Made by a program: the position numbers and the translations under genes. A stretch of 43,078 nt of DNA, taken from assembly GCF_000154845.1 (NCBI RefSeq), contig NZ_DS981473.1, positions 1 through 43,078 of the forward strand. The letters run 5' to 3'. This document shows, piece after piece, positions 9,201 through 17,746 of the stretch. Source of the DNA: Phocaeicola coprocola DSM 17136. Its GTDB lineage: Bacteria > Bacteroidota > Bacteroidia > Bacteroidales > Bacteroidaceae. Below the pieces are notes generated by a model. The model saw only the letters and a program-made list of their open reading frames with translations. It was not told the origin of the DNA and made no database searches. How positions within the stretch are numbered: the stretch's first letter is position 1; each line of letters begins with the position of its first letter.

Positions 9201-10267
9201 TGGATGGTGTGGAAGCTTCTACTATAAAGGGAATGACTTCTCGAAATGGTTTAGGACTCGCTATTTGTCATAGCATGGTTGAGTTGCTAAAAGGAGAAAT
9301 ACAAATTCAGAGTGAATATGGCAGTTATGCTGAATTTATCGTTCTGCTTCCAATGTTGGAACTGACATCAGAAAAGGTAGATGTTAATGATAATGCTATG
9401 CTCAACATTAATAACGTTTTGCCAATAATGAAATCTGATCAGCTAGAACAAATTTCTGAAAACTCTACAGATCTGGCTTCATCAAAACATAAGATTCTAA
9501 TAGTTGATGATAATACTGAAATGTTAATGTTGTTACAAGAAGCATTTTCTGACAAATTTAGGGTTGTTGTTGCACATGATGCTGAGCAAGCATTGAAGGA
9601 AGTAAAGAATGATATACCTATGTTGATTGTTACAGATGTGATGATGCCGGGTATAGACGGTTTTGAACTGACGAGAAGATTGAAGCAGAATAAGCATACT
9701 ATGTCTGTACCTGTAGTTATATTATCAGCAAAAAATTCTAGTCAGGAAAAGATTGCAGGGCTGGATGCTGGAGCGGATGCTTATATAGGAAAACCTTTTA
9801 ATATAGACTATCTGAAGGCTGTGGTTGAACGTTTAATAGAGAATCGTAGTAAGATGAAAGATTTTTATAATACTTCTGCTTGTGCGTATGATTTTTCTCA
9901 TGGACATCTGGTTAAGGCTGAAGATAAGGAATTTCTATCGAAAATAACAGAATATATAGAGAAATATGTGGACTCAGAAAACCTTTCTTTGGAAGAGGTG
10001 GCTGAGTATATGCAAGTGAGTGTGCGAACTTTGTATCGTCGTTTTAAAGAAATGGATTTAGAATCTCCTAAAGATTACATAAAGGAATATCGAATAAATC
10101 TAGCTGCAAAACTATTACGGACAACTTCTCTGACTGTTCAAGAAATTATGTATAAAACGGGATTTGCTAATCGCTCTCATTTCTATAAAGAATTCTCTAA
10201 ACATTTTCAGGTAACTCCTAAAGATTATCGGAATAAGTATAATAAGAAGGAAACTGAAGCTATATAA
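6230..10267 (+). CDS. Hybrid two-component system sensor/regulator (HTCS)
   Basis: 1345-residue single-polypeptide sensor kinase and transcription factor of the kind that controls Bacteroides polysaccharide-utilisation loci. Order of parts: signal anchor (about 1-30); periplasmic two-component beta-propeller repeats (many WxGT-like blades such as FLWMGTCDGVNIY, TLWLGTKGEGIL) and a Y_Y_Y domain to about residue 760; membrane helix (about 765-790); dimerisation/phosphoacceptor helix with His827 in FFTNITHEFSTPLTLI; ATPase domain with N-box NLISNAFKYT and NGLGLAI; receiver from about 1087 (KILIVDDN) with phospho-Asp1136 in VTDVMMPGIDG and Lys in GKPF; C-terminal AraC helix-turn-helix (SLEEVAEYMQVSVRTLYRRF and IQEIMYKTGFANRSHFYKEF). 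It probably senses an oligosaccharide made by the neighbouring hydrolases. The regulator is intact although two target genes are broken. Confidence 0.93.
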   Translation: MINAVMKFIGGLFFFLVCVINSLSAYNLRQVTNSEGLTSSAVLSLLQDSNGFLWMGTCDGVNIYDGTKAYSWNGWGQLNLSGYIIEEILETHDGVIWVQTNYGLSKVDKEKRLVVDYPQFKGSYMMVKNELGNLFFFSSSNLLYAFNEKKQEFYRLPIGTLDREDIVNLYVNEHYLIIFLKNEIIYYQMKHSPEGEYTLSTINTSEKTEVRYGFGDKNQVYWLDKDYNLFGYSLDKPVKKLICNWKEALDGRGTIVDILRDGTSFFVAFQTNGLLKISLQANDKYTVDDLGIKSGVFRILKDRFQDIVWIATDGQGVYIYSEGKYSISSVTYQDLNQSIGKPVRSIFWDNEGTLWLGTKGEGILKIYDFSPLKHNMNYRTELINSQEGGLINNSVYAFAKSCRPMFWIGHDAGLSYYSYRDRKIRSVYSPEKINYVHAIYEENDSILWIATVGTGVIRARIEDRSGVPYIHSLKRYTIDSGNFSSNYFFTLFADSSHDNIWFGNRGYGLFHIEGDSLAAMPLKNEYSSRVVNDIFSIIRDEDIFWLGTGAGLIKKLHDEEMYFNQQDGFINSTIHSMLLDENKRLWIATNGGLISFNVLNNKFQNYGKGSGLEILEFSDGASFCQDNTLFFGGINGFITITNNEMYVSDKAAVKPPLRFTNIDILGEQGMCVDVQSWGDKPSLSLESDQNNFAISFLALDYVNPTNYSYQYRLNEKTEWIDNGTNNSISFTQMNYGDYLLEVRYKNQTTGEFSPVYSVHITIASPWYLSTLAVVIYVLLLLLAVLLCIRWFLLKQQRKKLLVLEKMEQQHKEDLYEEKLRFFTNITHEFSTPLTLIYGPCERLLKYDHSEYVHKYVSLIKANAERLNALIQEIIDFRRLDTGHQIQCIQQIDVSALCNDIIHSFSELAEQNMIQFENVVSENIFWNTDSKSLTKILNNLISNAFKYTSVGGRIRVTVDVVDNQSLRIKVYNTGKGIRQEDIPLIFNRYKVLDGVEASTIKGMTSRNGLGLAICHSMVELLKGEIQIQSEYGSYAEFIVLLPMLELTSEKVDVNDNAMLNINNVLPIMKSDQLEQISENSTDLASSKHKILIVDDNTEMLMLLQEAFSDKFRVVVAHDAEQALKEVKNDIPMLIVTDVMMPGIDGFELTRRLKQNKHTMSVPVVILSAKNSSQEKIAGLDAGADAYIGKPFNIDYLKAVVERLIENRSKMKDFYNTSACAYDFSHGHLVKAEDKEFLSKITEYIEKYVDSENLSLEEVAEYMQVSVRTLYRRFKEMDLESPKDYIKEYRINLAAKLLRTTSLTVQEIMYKTGFANRSHFYKEFSKHFQVTPKDYRNKYNKKETEAI

Positions 10268-10273
10268 TGTGTA

Positions 10274-10327
10274 TATAACAAAAACAGTCCGAGATTTCAA
10301 ATGAGATCTCGGACTGTTTTTGTTATA
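10274..10327. terminator. Bidirectional intrinsic terminator between HTCS and pnp
   Basis: 22-bp perfect stem (10274-10295 with 10306-10327) flanked by A-run on one side and T-run on the other, so it can end both the plus-strand HTCS transcript and the minus-strand pnp transcript. Confidence 0.9.
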
Positions 10328-10338
10328 AAGAATGTTTA

Positions 10339-12522
10339 TTATTTCTGTTCTTTATTTTGTTGAGGCTTACGTTCGCGTTTTGCGTGGTTACCTTCTCCCA
10401 TTCCTTCTGGTTTAGGTAATAAGACCTTATGTGACAGTTTGAATTTTCCAGTTTTAGAATCAATATCCAGTAACTTAACTTCAATATCATCACCTTCTTT
10501 TAAGCCTGCTTCTTCGATAGTTTCCAGACGCTTCCAATCGATTTCTGAAATATGGAGTAATCCGTCTTTACCAGGAAGGAATTCTACAAATGCACCGTAA
10601 GGCATGATTGAACGAACTTTTCCTTGATATACTTCACCAATTTCAGGAACAGCAACGATACCTTTTATCAGACGCATTGCATCATCAATCATCTTTTTAT
10701 TGTTTCCTGCAATTTCGATACGGCCAACACCATTAATTTCTTCAATTGTAATAGTTGCACCTGTCTCTTCCTGCATACCCTGGATAATCTTTCCACCCGG
10801 GCCGATTACAGCTCCAATGAATTCTTTAGGGATAATCATTGTTTCGATACGTGGAGCATTGGGTTTCAAGTCTTGTCTAGGCTTACCGATACATTCTGTC
10901 AATTTGTTCAGGATGTATTCACGACCTTCTTTAGCTTGTAACAATGCTTTTTCAAGAATATCGTATGTCAGTCCGTCACACTTAATATCCATTTGAGTTG
11001 CAGTAATACCATTTTTAGTACCTGTAACTTTGAAGTCCATATCTCCCAAGTGATCTTCATCACCTAAGATATCAGACAGAACGGCATATTTTTCTTCTCC
11101 GGCATTTTTGATCAATCCCATTGCAATACCTGATACCGGATTCTTAATAGGTACACCTGCGTCCATCAGTGCTAAAGTACCGGCACATACAGTTGCCATT
11201 GAAGAAGAACCGTTAGATTCCAGAATATCCGAAACAACACGTACGCAATATGGATAATCTGCTGGAATCTGACCTTTCAGAGCACGCCATGCCAAGTGAC
11301 CGTGACCAATCTCACGACGTCCTACTCCACGTTGTGCTTTTGCTTCACCTGTAGAGAATGGAGGGAAATTATAATGCAATAAGAAACGTTCTTTATGCTG
11401 ATCAAGTACATCATCCACAATCTTTTCATCAAGTTTGGTTCCCAATGTAACGGTACTCAAAGACTGTGTTTCTCCACGGGTAAAGATAGAAGAACCATGT
11501 GGATAAGGCAATGGGCCTACTTCGCACCAGATAGGACGAATTTCTGTTGTCTTACGACCGTCCAGACGTTTTCCTTCATCAAGGATGCAGCGACGCATAG
11601 CTTCTTTTTCTACGTCATGGTAGTAACGGTCTATCATTCCTGCTTTTTCTTCAAGCTCTTCTTCTGTAAACTGAGCTTTGAATTCTTCACAGATTGCATC
11701 AAATGCATCCTGACGTTCGTGTTTATTGCGGTTTCCTGATGCAGCTATTGCATAAGCTTTTTCATAACAAGCGTCATGAACGGCTTTGCGTAAGTCTTCA
11801 TCATTTTCTTCGTGGCAATATTCACGTTTAACAGTAGAACCAACTTCTTCCATCAGTTCCATCTGTGCCTTACAGTGTATCTTGATTGCTTCGTGAGCAG
11901 CTTTTAGAGCTTCTAACAAATCTTGTTCGCTCACTTCGTTCATTTCACCTTCTACCATCATGATGTTTTCATAAGTGGCAGCTACCATCAGATCCATATC
12001 GGCTTTTTCAAGCTGTTCGAATGTAGGATTGATAACGAATTGACCGTCAATGCGTGCTACACGTACTTCTGAAATCGGACCGCCGAAAGGAATGTCGGAT
12101 ACGGTCAGTGCTGCAGAAGCAGCCAAACCTGCCAAAGCATCAGGCATATCTACACCGTCTGCTGAATACAAAATGATGTTTACGTAAACTTCTGCGTGGA
12201 AATTGTCGGGGAACAATGGACGCAAAGCGCGGTCTACCAAGCGGCAAGTCAGAATTTCATAATCAGAAGCTTTGCCTTCGCGTTTGGTAAAGCCACCCGG
12301 GAAACGTCCGAATGCTGAATATTTTTCTTTATACTCTACCTGGAGCGGCATAAAATCTGTACCGGGAACTGCATCTTTTGCTGCACAAACAGTAGCCAGC
12401 AACATGGTATTACCCATGCGTAGCATAACAGCACCATCTGCCTGTTTTGCCAGCTTTCCCGTTTCGAGTGTAATGGTTCTTCCATCACCTAGCTCGATCG
12501 TCTTAACAATAGGATTGATCAT
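10339..12522 (-). CDS. pnp: Polyribonucleotide nucleotidyltransferase (PNPase)
   Basis: 727-residue phosphorolytic 3'-5' exoribonuclease, a core RNA-decay enzyme. Two RNase PH domains are visible; the second carries [10 protein letters not shown] and the catalytic-site segment [11 protein letters not shown]. They are followed by a KH domain ([19 protein letters not shown]) and an S1 RNA-binding domain ([33 protein letters not shown]), then a short basic tail. Length and order match the family. The gene is monocistronic, ending at the shared bidirectional terminator. Start at 12522 gives [14 protein letters not shown], the expected N-terminus. Confidence 0.98.
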   Translation of the reverse strand: MINPIVKTIELGDGRTITLETGKLAKQADGAVMLRMGNTMLLATVCAAKDAVPGTDFMPLQVEYKEKYSAFGRFPGGFTKREGKASDYEILTCRLVDRALRPLFPDNFHAEVYVNIILYSADGVDMPDALAGLAASAALTVSDIPFGGPISEVRVARIDGQFVINPTFEQLEKADMDLMVAATYENIMMVEGEMNEVSEQDLLEALKAAHEAIKIHCKAQMELMEEVGSTVKREYCHEENDEDLRKAVHDACYEKAYAIAASGNRNKHERQDAFDAICEEFKAQFTEEELEEKAGMIDRYYHDVEKEAMRRCILDEGKRLDGRKTTEIRPIWCEVGPLPYPHGSSIFTRGETQSLSTVTLGTKLDEKIVDDVLDQHKERFLLHYNFPPFSTGEAKAQRGVGRREIGHGHLAWRALKGQIPADYPYCVRVVSDILESNGSSSMATVCAGTLALMDAGVPIKNPVSGIAMGLIKNAGEEKYAVLSDILGDEDHLGDMDFKVTGTKNGITATQMDIKCDGLTYDILEKALLQAKEGREYILNKLTECIGKPRQDLKPNAPRIETMIIPKEFIGAVIGPGGKIIQGMQEETGATITIEEINGVGRIEIAGNNKKMIDDAMRLIKGIVAVPEIGEVYQGKVRSIMPYGAFVEFLPGKDGLLHISEIDWKRLETIEEAGLKEGDDIEVKLLDIDSKTGKFKLSHKVLLPKPEGMGEGNHAKRERKPQQNKEQK

Positions 12523-12561
12523 AAAAAATGTTTTAATATAAAAGTCTTCTTAAAGTTCGCG

Positions 12562-12569
12562 CAAAGATA
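12562..12569 (-). promoter_or_regulatory. -7 element for pnp
   Basis: Minus strand TATCTTTG, 40 bp upstream of the pnp start; no good -33 TTTG at the usual distance. Confidence 0.5.
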
Positions 12570-12727
12570 CAAATATTATTATACTAATCGGGTGTAAATG
12601 AGATAAAAGTTTAGTCTGTACGTATTTTTATATAATTCTTATTCCATTTTACATTTGAGGTTTATAATATCGGCACTTGGATCAGGCTAAAAAAAATATG
12701 TCATTTTATAAGAACTTGGATAAAAAC

Positions 12728-12757
12728 TTTGTGAACTCATAAAAAGCCGTATCTTTG
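12728..12757 (+). promoter_or_regulatory. Bacteroidetes promoter for the thioredoxin-fold lipoprotein
   Basis: TTTG (12728-12731), 18-bp spacer, TATCTTTG (12750-12757): the best consensus promoter in the window. The rest of the 12523-12727 gap shows nothing else apart from the pnp -7. Confidence 0.75.
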
Positions 12758-12783
12758 CATCCCGAAATGAATAATAATCGCTA

Positions 12784-13929
12784 ATGAAAAGAAATGCTTA
12801 TATCGCTGCAGCTCTGTTGTTCGCAGGTTTTACGGCCTGCAACAACGAGCCTGCTTTTAAGGTGCAGGGAGAAGTGACCGATGCTGCCGATAAAATGTTA
12901 TATCTGGAGCAGACAGGATTAGATGGTATTGTTGCGCTGGATTCAGTGGAATTAGGAAGTGATGGAGCTTTCAGCTTTGCTGCCGCTCGTCCCGAAGCGC
13001 CTGATTTTTACCGATTGCGTATTGATAATAAAGTGATAAACTTCTCGGTTGATTCTACTGAAACTGTTGAAGTAAAGGCTGATTATAAAAATTTTGCAAC
13101 GGAGTACAATATTCAAGGCTCTGAAAATAATCAGAAAATCAAAGAACTGGTTTTATTGCAGACTGATTTGCAGGAACGTGTGAATCGTATGGCTCAGTCG
13201 GGAATACCTGTTGGTATTGCTCAAGACAGTCTGACACGTATGGTAGATGCATATAAGGATGAAGTGAAGCGGAATTATATATTCGTTGCTCCCAATAAAC
13301 CTTATGCGTATTTTGCTTTATTCCAGGTCTTAAATGGATATATGATTTTCGATCCGTTGAATAATAAGGAAGATGTGAAATGTTTTGCTGCTGTGGCTAC
13401 AAGTATGAACAATTTGTATCCACATGCTGACCGTTCACGTAATCTGTATAATATGGTTATCAAGGGTATGAAAAATACCCGTGCCCCGCAGGTGAAACCT
13501 TTGGATATTCCAGCAGATAAAATACAGGAAGCTTCTATTATTGATATTCCATTGATGGATATAAAAGGTACAGTCCGTCATCTTACAGATTTAAAAGGTA
13601 AGGTAGTGCTGATAGACTTTACCGCATATGGAAGTGCAGAATCAGGAGCACGTAATTTGCTGTTGCGTGAAATATATGATAAGTATGCTTCACAGGGATT
13701 GGAAATCTATCAGGTTTCATTAGATACCGATGAGCATTTCTGGAAAACCGCAGCTGATAATCTGCCTTGGATTTGCGTTCGCGATCCTCAAGGACCATAT
13801 TCTACTTATGTCAGATTGTATGGTGTGACTCAGTTGCCGACAGCATTTTTGGTAGGCCGGAACAATGAACTGAATATGAGAATTGGTCCGAAAACAGATT
13901 TGGAAGAAGCGATTAAGAAATTATTATAA
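12784..13929 (+). CDS. DUF4369/thioredoxin-fold lipoprotein lacking the CxxC motif
   Basis: 381-residue lipoprotein exported to the cell envelope: signal peptide with lipobox ending FAGFTAC-NN. The N-terminal half resembles DUF4369 (FKVQGEVTDAADKMLYLEQ), and the C-terminal third is an AhpC/TSA-TlpA type thioredoxin fold (LKGKVVLIDFTAYGSAES, cis-Pro loop VTQLPTAFLV). Where redox-active relatives have WCxPC after the first strand, this protein has AYGSAESG with no cysteine, so classical thiol-disulfide exchange is not possible. It may act as a binding or structural protein. It has its own consensus promoter and stands alone. Family call is firm, function unknown. Confidence 0.85.
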   Translation: MKRNAYIAAALLFAGFTACNNEPAFKVQGEVTDAADKMLYLEQTGLDGIVALDSVELGSDGAFSFAAARPEAPDFYRLRIDNKVINFSVDSTETVEVKADYKNFATEYNIQGSENNQKIKELVLLQTDLQERVNRMAQSGIPVGIAQDSLTRMVDAYKDEVKRNYIFVAPNKPYAYFALFQVLNGYMIFDPLNNKEDVKCFAAVATSMNNLYPHADRSRNLYNMVIKGMKNTRAPQVKPLDIPADKIQEASIIDIPLMDIKGTVRHLTDLKGKVVLIDFTAYGSAESGARNLLLREIYDKYASQGLEIYQVSLDTDEHFWKTAADNLPWICVRDPQGPYSTYVRLYGVTQLPTAFLVGRNNELNMRIGPKTDLEEAIKKLL

Positions 13930-13967
13930 CATGTTGAAAAGCATGTGAAAATAGTGCGCTTTGGTAC

Positions 13968-13998
13968 TTGACTGGTATCAATAAAAGGCGTATCTTTG
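13968..13998 (+). promoter_or_regulatory. Promoter upstream of greA
   Basis: TTGA (13968-13971), 19-bp spacer, TATCTTTG (13991-13998). The expected start near 14005 leaves a leader of about 107 bases before greA. Confidence 0.7.
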
Positions 13999-14022
13999 CC
14001 AAAGTCATAACAGAGAAGGGTT

Positions 14023-14060
14023 CCGATACATGTTTGTGTATCGGGATTCTTTTTTGTTTT
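14023..14060 (+). promoter_or_regulatory. Terminator-like hairpin in the greA leader
   Basis: Stem CCGATACA (14023-14030) / TGTATCGG (14037-14044), loop of six, followed by a T-rich tract to 14060. It sits between the greA promoter and the greA start, the arrangement of a transcription attenuator, or it ends a short leader RNA. Confidence 0.6.
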
Positions 14061-14111
14061 ATAAGCAAGAACAATTTAATTAATAACGAATATAATAAGG
14101 AGGAAAAAACT

Positions 14112-14576
14112 ATGGCTTATATGTCAGAAGAAGGCTATCAGAAATTGGTAGCAGAATTAAAGCATCTGGAATCTGTAGAGCGTCCGAAGATTGTAGCTGC
14201 TATTGCTGAAGCTCGCGACAAGGGTGACTTGTCTGAGAATGCAGAATATGATGCAGCTAAGGAAGCTCAAGGCATGCTGGAAATGAAAATAAATCAGTTG
14301 AAAGCAACAATTGGTGATGCGAAGATTATAGATACATCTAAATTGAAAGCTGATACAGTTCAGATTCTTACTCGTGTAGAACTGAAGAATGTAAAGACTG
14401 GCATGAAGATGGCATATACTATCGTGTCGGAAACTGAAGCTAACCTGAAACTGGGTAAGATTTCTGTAAATACACCGATTGCTCAGGGTTTGTTGGGTAA
14501 GAAAGTGGGTGATATTGCAGAAATTACTATTCCACAGGGTAAAATCAGTCTGGAAGTAACAGGAATATCGTTTTAA
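14112..14576 (+). CDS. greA: Transcription elongation factor GreA
   Basis: 154-residue factor that rescues backtracked RNA polymerase by stimulating transcript cleavage. The N-terminal coiled coil has the acidic tip motif DKGDLSENAEYDAAKE, and the C-terminal FKBP-like domain contains ISVNTPIAQGLLGKKVGD. I chose the ATG at 14112 because it gives the normal GreA N-terminus (MAYMSEEGYQKL) and is preceded by AAGGAGG, a strong Shine-Dalgarno sequence that is rare in this phylum. An in-frame extension upstream to 13968 runs through the promoter and leader hairpin and is rejected. It is followed by its own terminator. Confidence 0.97.
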   Translation: MAYMSEEGYQKLVAELKHLESVERPKIVAAIAEARDKGDLSENAEYDAAKEAQGMLEMKINQLKATIGDAKIIDTSKLKADTVQILTRVELKNVKTGMKMAYTIVSETEANLKLGKISVNTPIAQGLLGKKVGDIAEITIPQGKISLEVTGISF

Positions 14577-14581
14577 CTATA

Positions 14582-14618
14582 AGGCGGGTCTGCTTTGTTG
14601 CGGACTTGCCTTTTTTTA
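14582..14618 (+). terminator. Intrinsic terminator of greA
   Basis: 12-bp G-C-rich stem with a few G-U pairs (14582-14593 with 14600-14611), followed by seven or more T residues. Confidence 0.85.
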
Positions 14619-14629
14619 TATATCATATT

Positions 14630-15034
14630 ATGGCAACAATATTCAGTAAAATCGTTGCGGGGGAAATTCCCAGTTATAAGGTTGCAGAGGACGATAAGTT
14701 CTATGCTTTTTTGGATATAAATCCGTTGGTAAAGGGACATACACTGGTTGTCCCTAAAAAAGAAGTCGATTATATCTACGATCTGAGCGATGAAGAATTG
14801 GCTGCTATGCATGTATTTGCAAAACATGTGGCGCTGGCTATTCAGAAAGCTTTCCCTTGCCGCAAGGTTGGAGAAGCAGTAATTGGTCTTGAAGTACCTC
14901 ATGCTCATATTCATCTGATCCCTATTCAGAATGAATCGGATATGCTGTTTTCTAATCCGAAACTGAAGCTGAGCGATGAAGAGTTTAAGTCCATCGCAGA
15001 ACGTATTCATAACGCCTGGGAAGGCAAAGCTTGA
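14630..15034 (+). CDS. HIT-family nucleotide-binding protein
   Basis: 134-residue histidine-triad protein, a cytoplasmic nucleotide phosphoramidase/hydrolase. The signature HAHIHLIPI (His-x-His-x-His) is at the C-terminal side, and the N-terminus MATIFSKIVAGEIPSYKVAEDD is typical. An upstream in-frame TTG at 14606 lies inside the greA terminator, so the ATG at 14630 is the likely start. Its promoter is not evident; it may depend on read-through from greA. The natural substrate is unknown. Confidence 0.93.
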   Translation: MATIFSKIVAGEIPSYKVAEDDKFYAFLDINPLVKGHTLVVPKKEVDYIYDLSDEELAAMHVFAKHVALAIQKAFPCRKVGEAVIGLEVPHAHIHLIPIQNESDMLFSNPKLKLSDEEFKSIAERIHNAWEGKA

Positions 15035-15066
15035 TACCTCCTTTCTACCACAATATTACAAGAATG

Positions 15067-15100
15067 AAAGCCATCCTTCATCTCGCAGGATGGCTTTTTT
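15067..15100 (+). terminator. Intrinsic terminator after the HIT gene
   Basis: 11-bp stem AAAGCCATCCT / AGGATGGCTTT followed by a T-run. Confidence 0.9.
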
Positions 15101-15129
15101 GATTTATACAGTGATTTAAAGTATTTATT

Positions 15130-17502
15130 ATGATGAAGAAAGTGATATTCTTGTCGATGTTGCTGGCCTTTTGTATGCTGGCTTATGGACAAACATACCG
15201 CATAGAAGGAACTGTAATAGATAAAACAAGTCGTAAACCACTGGAATTTGTCAATGTACTGGTTGTTGGCTTAGGAATAGGCTCTTCTACAGATGCCGAA
15301 GGGCATTTTAGCGTCGAACAGGTTCCGCCTGGAATCTACCGTTTGCAGGCTTCCATGTTGGGGTACAAAACAGTCTTTACATCCGAGTATCGTGTAAATC
15401 ACCGTACTCCTCATATTCAGATTGAAATGGAAGAGGAGGGAACGCAACTGGAAGGAGTAACTGTTACGGCTTCTCCTTTTCAAAAAGTAGCAGAAAGTCC
15501 GGTCAGCCTTCGTGTAATTGGTTTGCAGGAGATAGAAAAAGCACCCGGTGCCAATCGTGACATATCCCGTGTGGTACAAAACTATCCGGGAGTTGTTTTT
15601 TCTCCCATCGGCTACCGGAATGATTTGATTGTACGTGGTGGTGGACCATCGGAAAACCGTTTTTACCTTGATGGGGTAGAAATACCGAATATCAATCATT
15701 TCAGTACGCAGGGGGCTTCAGGAGGTCCGGTAGGACTGATTGATGCCGATCTGATACGTAATGTGAAGTTTTATAGCGGTGCTTTTCCTGCCAATAGGGG
15801 AAATGCCTTGAGCTCAGTGCTCGATTTTAGTCTGCGCGACGGAGATATGGAGCATAACTCACTGAAAGCTACGTTAGGAGCGTCGGAAGTTTCGCTTACT
15901 TCTAACGGACATCTGGGAGATAAGACTTCTTATCTGGTATCAGTACGACAATCTTATTTGCAAATGTTGTTTAAAGTTTTGGGATTGCCTTTGCTTCCTG
16001 CTTATACGGATGCTTCGTTTAAACTGAAAACGCGTTTTGATGCACGTAATGAACTGACGTTGCTTGGATTGGGCGGTATTGACCGGATGAAACTGAACTT
16101 TGATATAGAAGGAGAGGATGCTGAATATATATTAGGTTATTTGCCTAAGATAAATCAGGAAACTTTTACTTTGGGAGGTGTATATCGGCATTATGCCGGT
16201 CCGCATGTTCAGTCGGTGACGTTAAGCCATAGCTATTTAAATAACCGTAACCTGAAATATCACGACAATGATGAAAGCTCGGAGGATAATCTGACGTTGC
16301 GTCTTCGGTCAGTAGAGCAAGAAACGAAATTGCGGATGGAAAACACTTCTACCTGGAACCTTTGGAAGCTGAATGCTGGTGTGGAATTGAATTATTCCCA
16401 ATATTCCAATACAACTTACCAGAGAGTTTTTACAGATGAAGTACAAATTTTCGATTACCGTACAAATCTGGATATATTCCGTTGGGGACTTTTTGCTTCA
16501 ATGGATTATTCAGCTCCAGACGAGCGTTTTACTGCATCACTTGGAGTTCGTACAGATGGGAATAATTATAACGACAAGATGAAAGAGCTGTGGAGGCAGC
16601 TTTCTCCTCGTCTGTCTGTATCGTACAGATTGATTGACCGTCTGTTCTTAAGTGGTCACATGGGACTGTATTATCAGCTTCCACCTTATACAGCGCTCGG
16701 TTTTAAAGGAAATGATGGCAGTTACCTGAACCGTAATCTGGATTATATTTCCGTATCTCAGGAAAGTGTTGGGCTTTCTTGGCAGCCTAATGAGAATATG
16801 GAAATATCGGCTGAGGGATTTTATAAATTCTATCGCGATATGCCTTTGTCCGTGTCTGACGGCATACCTTTGGCTTGTAAGGGAAATGACTACGGGGTAA
16901 TAGGTAACGAACAGCTGATATCTACAGCTGAGGGACGTTCATACGGAATAGAAATGATGTTTAAGTGGCTGTTAGTTCAACGGTTGAACTTATCATCCTC
17001 ATTAACAATTTTCAAAAGTGAATTCCGTGATGGGAAAGAAGGTGATTATGTGCCCTCTGCATGGGATAATCGCTTTATATTCAATGTAAGTGGAACTTAT
17101 AACTTTCCCAAAAACTGGAGTGTGGGTATGAAAATAAGCTGCATCGGAGGTTCGCCTTATACACCGTATGATGTAGAAAAGTCATCCTTGGTAGAAGCAT
17201 GGAATGCACAGGGTAAAGCATATTATGATTACGATCGGTATAATACAGAGCGTCTGCCGGCTTTTGGACAGCTGGATATCCGTGTTGATAAAATGTTTTA
17301 TTGGAAGAAATGTATGTTTGGTGTTTATCTTGATATCCAGGATATTACGGCTAGTAAACTTCGTCAGCCTGATGTGCTGATGAGTACCGGGCAGATTGAA
17401 AATCCAACGGCTCCTCTTTCGGAACGACGTTACGTAATGAAGTCTATAAAACAGGAAAGTGGAACCTTGCTGCCTACTCTTGGCATCACTTTTGAATATT
17501 AA
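15130..17502 (+). CDS. TonB-dependent outer-membrane receptor
   Basis: 790-residue outer-membrane receptor. Signal peptide MMKKVIFLSMLLAFCMLAYGQ; carboxypeptidase-like beta-sandwich domain about 22-105 (IEGTVIDKTSRKPLEFVNVLV, GIYRLQASMLGYKT); plug domain about 110-230 (ITASPF-type TonB region VTVTASPFQKVAES, LIVRGGGPSENRFYLDGVEIP); then a long beta-barrel ending in an aromatic residue (ITFEY), as expected for outer-membrane insertion. There is no SusD partner beside it, so it is not a SusCD pair; a metal, siderophore or cofactor cargo is possible but cannot be assigned. The gene stands between two terminators as a single transcription unit. Confidence 0.92.
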   Translation: MMKKVIFLSMLLAFCMLAYGQTYRIEGTVIDKTSRKPLEFVNVLVVGLGIGSSTDAEGHFSVEQVPPGIYRLQASMLGYKTVFTSEYRVNHRTPHIQIEMEEEGTQLEGVTVTASPFQKVAESPVSLRVIGLQEIEKAPGANRDISRVVQNYPGVVFSPIGYRNDLIVRGGGPSENRFYLDGVEIPNINHFSTQGASGGPVGLIDADLIRNVKFYSGAFPANRGNALSSVLDFSLRDGDMEHNSLKATLGASEVSLTSNGHLGDKTSYLVSVRQSYLQMLFKVLGLPLLPAYTDASFKLKTRFDARNELTLLGLGGIDRMKLNFDIEGEDAEYILGYLPKINQETFTLGGVYRHYAGPHVQSVTLSHSYLNNRNLKYHDNDESSEDNLTLRLRSVEQETKLRMENTSTWNLWKLNAGVELNYSQYSNTTYQRVFTDEVQIFDYRTNLDIFRWGLFASMDYSAPDERFTASLGVRTDGNNYNDKMKELWRQLSPRLSVSYRLIDRLFLSGHMGLYYQLPPYTALGFKGNDGSYLNRNLDYISVSQESVGLSWQPNENMEISAEGFYKFYRDMPLSVSDGIPLACKGNDYGVIGNEQLISTAEGRSYGIEMMFKWLLVQRLNLSSSLTIFKSEFRDGKEGDYVPSAWDNRFIFNVSGTYNFPKNWSVGMKISCIGGSPYTPYDVEKSSLVEAWNAQGKAYYDYDRYNTERLPAFGQLDIRVDKMFYWKKCMFGVYLDIQDITASKLRQPDVLMSTGQIENPTAPLSERRYVMKSIKQESGTLLPTLGITFEY

Positions 17503-17535
17503 AGTGTCAAGAAACCAATCATAATTGCTATCGAA

Positions 17536-17577
17536 AAAAACATGCCCATATTTTGGAAAAAATATGGGCATGTTTTT
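17536..17577. terminator. Strong intrinsic terminator after the TonB receptor
   Basis: 19-bp perfect stem (17536-17554 with 17559-17577) and tetraloop GGAA, A-run before and T-run after, so it could work in both directions. Confidence 0.9.
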
Positions 17578-17645
17578 ATAAAAATATCGAGAAGTTTTTT
17601 TCTTTTTTGTACGAAAAAATCGAGGGATTTTATCGCCTCTATGTT

Positions 17646-17710
17646 ACAGATACATGCAGAAGGAATTAAAGTAGTGGGGAAGCTCCTTCTCTATCGTGTA
17701 TAATATCTGT
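17646..17710. other. Nested inverted repeats in the gap between receptor and manC
   Basis: Outer arms ACAGATA (17646-17652) / TATCTGT (17704-17710) enclose inner arms AGAAGGA (17658-17664) / TCCTTCT (17684-17690). This may be a 3' structure of the minus-strand manC transcript or chance. Nothing else is seen in 17580-17746. Confidence 0.25.
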
Positions 17711-17746
17711 AAATCTTTGTTTTTCTTGATTTTATATATAATAAGA

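Noticed and set aside
10624..12541. Plus-strand open frames across pnp
   Set aside because: They are shadows of the minus-strand pnp coding frame, with no family resemblance.
13968..14111. In-frame upstream extension of greA (202 residues in total)
   Set aside because: It runs through the promoter and leader hairpin, has no homology to GreA, and a strong ribosome-binding site marks the ATG at 14112.
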